From: Patescibacteria group bacterium | GTDB taxonomy: Bacteria > Patescibacteriota > Minisyncoccia > JAHCSD01 | Direction: 5' to 3' | Assembly: GCA_018609185.1 (NCBI GenBank) | Contig: JAHCSD010000015.1 | Span: 1-10,130, forward strand | Length of the DNA stretch: 10,130 nt | Shown: positions 5,639-10,130 of the stretch, piece after piece | How positions within the stretch are numbered: position 1 is the stretch's first letter | How the letters are laid out: each line of letters begins with the position of its first letter | Program-made: the position numbers and the translations under genes | Notes under the pieces: generated by a model | Database searches by the model: none | The model's input: only the letters and a program-made list of their open reading frames with translations | What the model was told of the DNA's origin: nothing

Positions 5639-5703
5639 CACTATTGCTCAAGAGAGCAAGCTCGAGCGGAGCGAGAGCGACGCTCGATTGGCTTGCAATA
5701 GTG
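5639..5703. repeat. Nested inverted repeats upstream of plsY
   Basis: Outer arms CACTATTGC (5639-5647) and GCAATAGTG (5695-5703) enclose a second hairpin: GCAAGCTCGAGCG (5656-5668) pairs with CGCTCGA (5681-5687) and GCTTGC (5691-5696), with a three-base bulge. The two pairings share GC at 5695-5696, so they partly compete. The loop is rich in GAGCG/GCGAG words. It lies just before the plsY start and could affect its translation. Confidence 0.6.
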
Positions 5704-5707
5704 AGCA

Positions 5708-5750
5708 CCCCATTAGATAGAGTTCATCAGAGCTCGCTCATCTAACGGGG
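5708..5750 (-). repeat. Stem-loop in the gatC-plsY spacer
   Basis: CCCCATTAGAT (5708-5718) faces ATCTAACGGGG (5740-5750). In a minus-strand RNA all 11 positions pair, with one G-U; on the plus strand the same position is an A-C mismatch. This asymmetry suggests the hairpin acts in the minus-strand transcript. No T run follows, so it is not a typical terminator. Confidence 0.6.
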
Positions 5751-5770
5751 TAAGGTTTTGTTACCAATCA

Positions 5771-5792
5771 GCCTTCGCCCTACGGGCTCGGC
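5771..5792. repeat. Small GC-rich hairpin after gatC
   Basis: GCC-TTC-GCCC-TAC-GGGC-TC-GGC folds into a four-pair inner stem (5777-5780 with 5784-5787) and a three-pair outer stem (5771-5773 with 5790-5792) separated by a small internal loop. It follows the gatC stop by about 17 bases in the direction of transcription and has no T run; on the minus strand it might attenuate transcription or mark an RNA processing point. Confidence 0.45.
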
Positions 5793-5808
5793 TTCTTGGA
5801 CAAAGCCC

Positions 5809-6099
5809 TTATAGAATTGCCTTTGTCTTTACATATCCGTCTTTTTTCTTGGGTACGGCCTCCATCAACCTCTTTCTAACTTCTGCTGAAGTTTTTCTGC
5901 GAACTTCATCATCTCGCATAACATTCTCAGAACCGGTGACATGGCTTGTGGGTTCTACTTTATCGGTATCGAGTCCCTCAAGTTCTTTGACATAATCTAA
6001 AATAGCTCCAAGGTCTTTTTGGAATTTCTCTACTTCTTCATCTGTTATGCCAATGCGTGCAAGATTGGCTATGTGTTTTACCTCGTCTTTTGAAATCAT
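5809..6099 (-). CDS. gatC: Asp-tRNA(Asn)/Glu-tRNA(Gln) amidotransferase subunit C
   Basis: GatC is the small subunit that wraps around GatA and holds it to GatB. The 96-residue length is typical. The start MISKDEVKHIANLARIGITD is the standard N-terminal helix (I..iA.LArl.ltdeE), followed by FQKDLGAILDYVKELEGLDTD and the proline-rich VEPTSHV (48-54), then NVMRDDEV (59-66), matching the conserved N.xRxDxV element. The ATG overlaps the ligA stop as ATGA, a common coupling arrangement. Unusually, plsY and a structured spacer separate it from gatA, its partner gene, although all are on the same strand. No Shine-Dalgarno site is seen. Confidence 0.93.
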   Translation of the reverse strand: MISKDEVKHIANLARIGITDEEVEKFQKDLGAILDYVKELEGLDTDKVEPTSHVTGSENVMRDDEVRRKTSAEVRKRLMEAVPKKKDGYVKTKAIL

Positions 6100-8153
6100 G
6101 AAATTAACTTTAAAAATTCTTTTTCATTAAGAATCTTTACTCCCAACTTCTTTGCCTTTTCATATTTCGAACCAGGGTCACTACCAATCACTACGTAGGC
6201 CGTACTTTTCGAAACCGAACTCGCCGATTCGCCCCCTAACTCTCTCACTTTATCCCTTGCTTCGTCCCTTGTAAAGCGGCCAAGCTCTCCGGTAAATACA
6301 AAGGTTTTGCCGCGTAATTTTTCGCTTTTCGCTTCTCGCTTCTCGCTTTTTATTTTCACGCCCGCCTTCTTAAGATTCTGAAGAAATTTTACGTTCTCCT
6401 TATCGCGAAACCATTCGTGCACGCTTTTTGCGACTACGCCCCCGATATCTCGAATGCTCTGAAGCTGCTCAAGTGTCGCATGTTGAAGGCTCTCTACGCT
6501 CCCGAAGTTTTTTGCGAGATCAATTGCCGTTTCCTCCCCCACGTGCTTTATGCCCAATGCATATATAAAACGTGGGAACGAAATATGTTTACCCGTCTTG
6601 AGGGCTGCCACAAGGTTTGCTGCTGACTTTGCTGCAAAGCGCTCAAGCGGAACAAGATCTCCTTCGGTTAATTTAAAAAGGTCTGCGGGATCGGAAACAA
6701 GGCCTTCGTTCATTAATTGCTCGATTATTTTATCCCCCAACCCTTCAATATCGAACGCGCCGCGGCTCACAAAATATTTAATCCACTTATGGGACCGGGC
6801 AAAGCATTTCTTATTTGTACAGTAATGCGCGACTTCTCCTTTATGCCTTACAACCCGAGACCCGCATACGGGGCACTTCTTTGGCATGCGGAACGCCCGC
6901 TCTTTTCCTGTCCGAAGTTTTGGCAACACCCGTACGATATCAGGAATCACGTCGCCCGCCCGCTGCACAATAACGGTGTCGCCTATCTTGACGTCCAGAC
7001 GAATTGTTTCATCCATATTATGAAGTGTGGCGTGAGTTATCACGACTCCTGCCACACGCGCAGGTCTTAATGTTGCAACCGGCGTCAGGCTCCCCCCCCT
7101 GCCCACCTGAACCTTAATATCTTCAACGCGGGTAACCGCTTCCATTCCTGCAAATTTATATGCAATGGCCCCCCGGGAAGCCTTTCCCACCGTGCCTAGT
7201 CGGCGAAACACGCTGTTATCATTCACGATCACCACAATCCCATCAATCTCATACGGAAGCTTTTCACGGTTTGGCGCCCACCGAGTATAAAAATCGAATA
7301 CTTCACGAAGCGACTTACAATATTTATTGTTATTATTTGTTTTAAGGCCAAGCGCGGAAAGCAAAATATGTTCGTCTTCATGGGTTTCCTGGCCCAAGTC
7401 TGACATCAGCGCATACGCGAACGAATCAAGCCGTCTAGAGGCCGTTACTTTTGGATCAAGCTGCCTGACCGAACCCGCCGCGATATTTCGGGGGTTTGCG
7501 AAGGAGCTAGCCCCCTGTTTCTTTCTGTCACGATTGATCCGCGCAAACTCTTTTTTGGTAATAAACACTTCTCCCCGCACTTCAACGCGACCTCGATATT
7601 TCTTCTTAAATCCGGGCACAAGGCTCTTTTTAAGTTTCCTTATACTAGCGATTGCGCGCTCTTTTTCTAAAAGCCTCAGGGGGAGCGAAGCAATTGTTCT
7701 TAAATTCTGCGTCACGTCCTCCCCCACCTTTCCGTCACCACGGGTCGAGCCGGTTTTGAGCACCTCATGTTCGTAGATAAGGGAAATTGCGAGGCCATCA
7801 ATTTTTAATTCGCAGTAGTAGGAATAGTGTTTTTCCTTTGGAAGGAGTTTTACGATCCGTTCTTCCCATTCACGCATTTCCTCTTCGGAAAATGCGTCGT
7901 TAAACGAAAGCATGGGTGCGGAATGCGCAACTTTCTTGAATTTTTCGAGGGGCTCACCCCCCACACGTTGTGTAGGAGAATCTGCTGTGACGAGTTCCGG
8001 AAATTGCAATTCAAGCTCTTCGAGTTCATTCTTTAACGCGTCGTGCGCGGCATCAGAAATCTCCTGACGATCAAGAACGTGGTAAAGATACCTGTGGTAG
8101 TTAATCTCTTTTTTTAGTTTTTCTATGCGTTGTTTGGCTTCCTGCCTCTTCAT
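6096..8153 (-). CDS. ligA: NAD+-dependent DNA ligase LigA
   Basis: LigA seals nicks in DNA during replication and repair using NAD+. The 685 residues hold all the usual parts: domain Ia (HRYLYHVLDRQEISDAAHD, 20-38), which binds NMN; the adenylation domain with catalytic K117 in CELKIDG, RGDGKVGEDVT (138-148) and EVRGEVF (191-197); an OB fold (about 330-415, with VGRGGSLTPVA and RAGDVIP); a four-Cys zinc finger (C427, C430, C445, C450); helix-hairpin-helix repeats (about 470-585); and a C-terminal BRCT domain (613-685, LRGKTFVFTGEL). Two unusual features are seen: about 25 extra residues (163-187) before EVRGEVF, basic and Lys-rich, and a short repetitive linker KSEKREAKSEK (602-612) just before BRCT. 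The ATG is 11 bp after the stop of the upstream pilin-like gene; no clear Shine-Dalgarno site. Confidence 0.95.
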   Translation of the reverse strand: MKRQEAKQRIEKLKKEINYHRYLYHVLDRQEISDAAHDALKNELEELELQFPELVTADSPTQRVGGEPLEKFKKVAHSAPMLSFNDAFSEEEMREWEERIVKLLPKEKHYSYYCELKIDGLAISLIYEHEVLKTGSTRGDGKVGEDVTQNLRTIASLPLRLLEKERAIASIRKLKKSLVPGFKKKYRGRVEVRGEVFITKKEFARINRDRKKQGASSFANPRNIAAGSVRQLDPKVTASRRLDSFAYALMSDLGQETHEDEHILLSALGLKTNNNNKYCKSLREVFDFYTRWAPNREKLPYEIDGIVVIVNDNSVFRRLGTVGKASRGAIAYKFAGMEAVTRVEDIKVQVGRGGSLTPVATLRPARVAGVVITHATLHNMDETIRLDVKIGDTVIVQRAGDVIPDIVRVLPKLRTGKERAFRMPKKCPVCGSRVVRHKGEVAHYCTNKKCFARSHKWIKYFVSRGAFDIEGLGDKIIEQLMNEGLVSDPADLFKLTEGDLVPLERFAAKSAANLVAALKTGKHISFPRFIYALGIKHVGEETAIDLAKNFGSVESLQHATLEQLQSIRDIGGVVAKSVHEWFRDKENVKFLQNLKKAGVKIKSEKREAKSEKLRGKTFVFTGELGRFTRDEARDKVRELGGESASSVSKSTAYVVIGSDPGSKYEKAKKLGVKILNEKEFLKLIS

Positions 8154-8164
8154 GGTCTCAATAT

Positions 8165-8569
8165 TTAAGGAAGTAAGTTTATCTCAATCTTTCTTCTCAG
8201 ATCCCTAAATATTCCATCAGATGTAATTTTATCGATCTCTTCGTCTGCAGGAGACGTGCAAGAAGGAGCACATAAATCAAGTTCTTCAGACCTTGCGTTA
8301 TATACCCCCCCGCCCGAGACCACGCCAGTAGTAGATGTTCCTGTCGTCTCCCATATACCTGCAATCCTGAAAATAATATACTGCATCTTCTCTGCTCCCG
8401 CATCTGCAATATATATTGCCCTATAAGAGTGAGAGGCGCCTCTGGTGATTTTAAATTCACGAAGCACAACTCCGGAAAAAGCAATGGCAATAGAAAAAAT
8501 AACGCTCAAGATGAGAAAAGTAAGTAAAAGCGAGACGCCGGCTTCTTTCTTTTTCAAAATAGATTTCAT
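8165..8569 (-). CDS. PilX-like type IV pilus minor pilin
   Basis: A 134-residue protein with a short basic leader (MKSILKKKEAG), a long hydrophobic helix (about 12-35, VSLLLTFLILSVIFSIAIAF) and, after it, SYRAIYIADAGAEKMQY (48-64), which matches the A..ADAGaE pattern of PilX-type N-termini. The usual Glu at +5 after the cleavage-site Gly is replaced by Leu or Thr, as is seen in PilX and other non-major pilins. The C-terminal part is short, with one CAPSC pair (C100, C104) that could form a disulfide. It is the last of the pilin-like genes and lies 11 bp upstream of ligA. Family assignment rests on the N-terminus. Confidence 0.65.
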   Translation of the reverse strand: MKSILKKKEAGVSLLLTFLILSVIFSIAIAFSGVVLREFKITRGASHSYRAIYIADAGAEKMQYIIFRIAGIWETTGTSTTGVVSGGGVYNARSEELDLCAPSCTSPADEEIDKITSDGIFRDLRRKIEINLLP

Positions 8570-8582
8570 ATCTTAGATAGGA

Positions 8583-8591
8583 CTCTAGGAC
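8583..8591 (-). repeat. CTCTAGGAC word upstream of a pilin gene (copy 1)
   Basis: Partner of the copy at 9893-9901. It spans the end of the PilW-type gene and the start of the 21-bp gap before the PilX-type gene. Confidence 0.35.
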
Positions 8592-9202
8592 TAAGGGATA
8601 ATATCTAATCGACGAGGGGTTATCGTTGTCTGCAAATGAACTTCGGTCTCTTCTTCCGGTTTTGTGGCTGTGAGCGCCTGTCGAACGGTCATTAAGATAG
8701 TTACTCTTGGCTGAGTTTCGTCTCCCGTTCCACTGCCAGATACCAGAAAGTTTAAATTCTCAACAAAGACATTTGACGCCGTTATGGACACAAAATCATC
8801 GATTAAACTTGTCCGCTCTTCGATACGGTCCGTACCCGCATTAAAACGGTAGTCGAGGCAATTACCCACCGAGCATCCACAAAGAGGAGAAGAAGAGGGA
8901 TACCCCAATACCGGATGGCACAGATTAAGTTCTGTTGCGAGCCCGTTTAAATTTTCTACCGTACTTTGTCTAACCGCCCGAGACATCTTCTCTAGAACAA
9001 ACCTGCTGTTATCTATTACGTTTTGAACCTGAATCGATTTGCGCTGGACCCGGATGGTCGAGAGAAAAGCCGAAACAATCACAGAAGTAATCAATGTAAA
9101 AACCGCGATTCCAACAAGAATCTCGATCAACGTGAATCCACGCTCTGATCTGTCTTGGGGGCCATCCCCGAGATAGTAATTTTTAGTGCAAAACAACTGC
9201 AT
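8591..9202 (-). CDS. Type IV pilin-like protein (PilW/PulJ type)
   Basis: A 203-residue prepilin. ERG-FTLIEILVGIAVFTLITSVIVSAFL (from residue 20) is a complete prepilin peptidase and N-methylation motif, with the cleavage after G22 and Glu at +5, followed by a membrane helix used for pilus assembly. The body has ...NVIDNSRFVLEKMSRAVRQS, as in PilW/PulJ minor pseudopilins, and a Cys cluster (C94, C108, C110, C115, by count) that may form disulfides. The leader (22 residues) is long and ends in charged DRSER; the ATG at 9202 has no Shine-Dalgarno site, so the start is not certain. A gap of about 95 bp separates it from the next pilin gene. Confidence 0.75.
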   Translation of the reverse strand: MQLFCTKNYYLGDGPQDRSERGFTLIEILVGIAVFTLITSVIVSAFLSTIRVQRKSIQVQNVIDNSRFVLEKMSRAVRQSTVENLNGLATELNLCHPVLGYPSSSPLCGCSVGNCLDYRFNAGTDRIEERTSLIDDFVSITASNVFVENLNFLVSGSGTGDETQPRVTILMTVRQALTATKPEEETEVHLQTTITPRRLDIIP

Positions 9203-9297
9203 TATGAATCAAGAATAATGAATCAGGAATCAGGGAACAACTAATAACGATCGCGCTACAAATCCCTAATTCATACTTCATAATTCCTTATTCCACG
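9203..9297. other. Intergenic spacer with repeated AT-rich words
   Basis: The spacer is built from variants of short words: GAATCA, GAATAATGAATCA, GGAATCA on one side and AATTCATACTTCATAATTCC on the other, with GCGATCGTT-like sequence in the middle. Read on the minus strand, the words GAATTATGAAGTATGAATTAGGG recur in varied form. I see no gene, promoter or terminator of note. Confidence 0.5.
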
Positions 9298-9882
9298 TTA
9301 TTGTGGTTTCCAGTCATACAAATGATCAACAAGCACTACTTGTTTTGTGGTACCAAATTGTATCCAGGTAACTGTACTCTTTACTTCCCTATACAAAACT
9401 CCATCATCGTCAGGAAGACTATTGATTTCTAATTTTCTCGAAAACGGCGTCGACTCGCCAGAAGAATCGTGGGTGTAGTAAAGATTGCCAGAAATAGTTT
9501 CGAGATACAACCGATCATCGGGGATATCTGAAACCGAAGTGCTATTATAAATAACATTGGTATTTGAAATGGGAAAAGAATCTGGGGCACCGTCACCGTC
9601 AAAATCATCAAAAGGATCTGGCGCGGGGCTTGCGAGCCAGTTGCTATTTCTAATGTTTATCACCACCTCGATTGCTTCAGCTGCGAGATTTATTGCAACA
9701 ATTTCATGCCTCACCTGAGTTGAAACTACGATACTTTTTGTAAGTAAAGAAAAAACGGCCACAAAACCTACGCTGAGTATAAATATTACGATTACCATCT
9801 CAAGCAACGAAAAGCCACTACTGCGGCCTCGTTGTCCCAGCGAGAATCCTTTTGATGATTTATGGAATAAATTCATATACAT
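9298..9882 (-). CDS. Type IV pilin-like protein (PilV type)
   Basis: A 194-residue prepilin. The leader ends in RSSG and the mature part begins FSLLEMVIVIFILSVGFVAVFSLL (from residue 24), with Glu at +5. Downstream, NLAAEAIEVVINIRNSNWL resembles PilV/PilE-type minor pilins (AAEAIE..rn). Two oddities: the leader contains a second GFSL block (KGFSLGQRGRSSGFSLLE), and the body has DPFDDFDGDGAPD (near 89-101), a DxDxDG loop like Ca2+-binding repeats. MYMN gives two ATG starts; an AGGA site fits the second (9876) at a spacing of eight better than the first at two. It lies between the cut pilin-like gene and the PilW-like gene and is probably in one transcript with them. Confidence 0.75.
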   Translation of the reverse strand: MYMNLFHKSSKGFSLGQRGRSSGFSLLEMVIVIFILSVGFVAVFSLLTKSIVVSTQVRHEIVAINLAAEAIEVVINIRNSNWLASPAPDPFDDFDGDGAPDSFPISNTNVIYNSTSVSDIPDDRLYLETISGNLYYTHDSSGESTPFSRKLEINSLPDDDGVLYREVKSTVTWIQFGTTKQVVLVDHLYDWKPQ

Positions 9883-9892
9883 ATTCCTGGGG

Positions 9893-9901
9893 CTCTAGGA
9901 C
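9893..9901 (-). repeat. CTCTAGGAC word upstream of a pilin gene (copy 2)
   Basis: Minus-strand GTCCTAGAG lies 10 bases before the PilV-type ATG (9882); the same nine bases occur at 8583-8591, 13 bases before the PilX-type ATG. The surrounding bases also partly agree (GTCCTAGAGTCCTA and GTCCTAGAGCCCCA). It could be a coincidence of length nine; a shared leader element is possible. Confidence 0.35.
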
Positions 9902-9932
9902 CCACCAACTCATTAAAACTTCTGGTATTACT

Positions 9933-10130
9933 TTATATATCGTCAGTTCTACATACCTCAATCGCGGCATCACCCGTGACCGGATCTTTCCGATAAACAT
10001 TCACGAGTCCTGTTTCGGTCACGCCAACAACCCAATCATCTACACCAGGACTTCTTAATTGAATGCAGAGCTTAAAACATTCGGCCAAGGCTGGTGGTGG
10101 GAATTTCTTGATCACTACGATTGGGTGTGA
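9933..10130 (-). CDS. Secreted or pilin-like protein, C-terminal part (cut by window edge)
   Basis: The frame is open from the window edge to a TAA at 9933-9935, giving at least 65 residues; the GTG at 10115 is not a likely start because the frame continues upstream. The visible part includes FPPPALAECFKLCIQL, with two Cys, GVDDWVVGVTETGLVNVY and a third Cys near the end (VCRTDDI), consistent with a small disulfide-bonded, beta-rich domain. Position ahead of three pilin genes and the Cys pattern suggest another pilin or exported protein; the N-terminus that would prove it lies outside the window. Confidence 0.5.
   Translation of the reverse strand, partial: SHPIVVIKKFPPPALAECFKLCIQLRSPGVDDWVVGVTETGLVNVYRKDPVTGDAAIEVCRTDDI

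Noticed and set aside
5637..5708. GTG start at 5708 for PlsY
   Set aside because: The extra 24 residues come from the repeat-rich spacer, and PlsY normally begins just before its first membrane span.
7327..7776. 149-codon plus-strand frame opposite ligA
   Set aside because: Ser-rich composition typical of an antisense shadow; ligA on the other strand is unambiguous.

Overview
The window reads as a piece of a small, reduced bacterial genome of the Candidate Phyla Radiation type (Patescibacteria, probably Parcubacteria-like). This is inferred from the mix of a type IV pilin cluster running straight into ligA, gatC, plsY and gatA, overlapping minus-strand genes, compact intergenic gaps rich in hairpins, and a MutY homologue without an iron-sulfur cluster. 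UGA is used as a stop (gatA, ligA), so the code is the standard one here. No lineage marker such as rRNA is present, so the taxonomic call is only moderate.

Layout. Positions 1-86 hold the 3' part of a tRNA-Asp(GTC) gene and, 43 bp further on, an orphan second copy of a tRNA T-arm and acceptor end. Positions 125-2996 form a plus-strand block: a HAD-type 5'-nucleotidase with its own terminator, a 46-bp perfect palindrome with a likely promoter, a frameshifted mutY-like glycosylase gene, a MazG-type NTP pyrophosphohydrolase with an extra C-terminal domain, and a nucleoside 2-deoxyribosyltransferase-like protein ending in a terminator. Positions 3023-3058 hold a second large palindrome between convergent genes.

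Positions 3060-10130 are one long minus-strand array, read right to left: the 3' end of a secreted or pilin-like protein, three type IV pilin-like proteins, ligA, gatC, a structured 170-bp spacer, plsY, gatA and a membrane-anchored HEPN-like protein. Many junctions are overlapping or nearly so (11 bp between the last pilin gene and ligA, 4 bp overlap ligA/gatC, 28 bp overlap plsY/gatA, 8 bp overlap gatA/HEPN gene), which suggests co-transcription and translational coupling.

How the genes may work together. The plus-strand block brings together enzymes that could act in series on nucleotides: MazG turns an NTP or dNTP into the monophosphate, the HAD phosphatase turns a dNMP into a nucleoside, and the deoxyribosyltransferase-like protein could split or swap the base; MutY removes adenine misincorporated opposite 8-oxoguanine in DNA. 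This fits nucleotide-pool sanitation or salvage, or a nucleotide-depleting defence module, but the link rests on gene neighbourhood alone. The minus-strand array combines surface pilus assembly with housekeeping functions: DNA ligation, Gln-tRNA/Asn-tRNA amidation and phospholipid synthesis.
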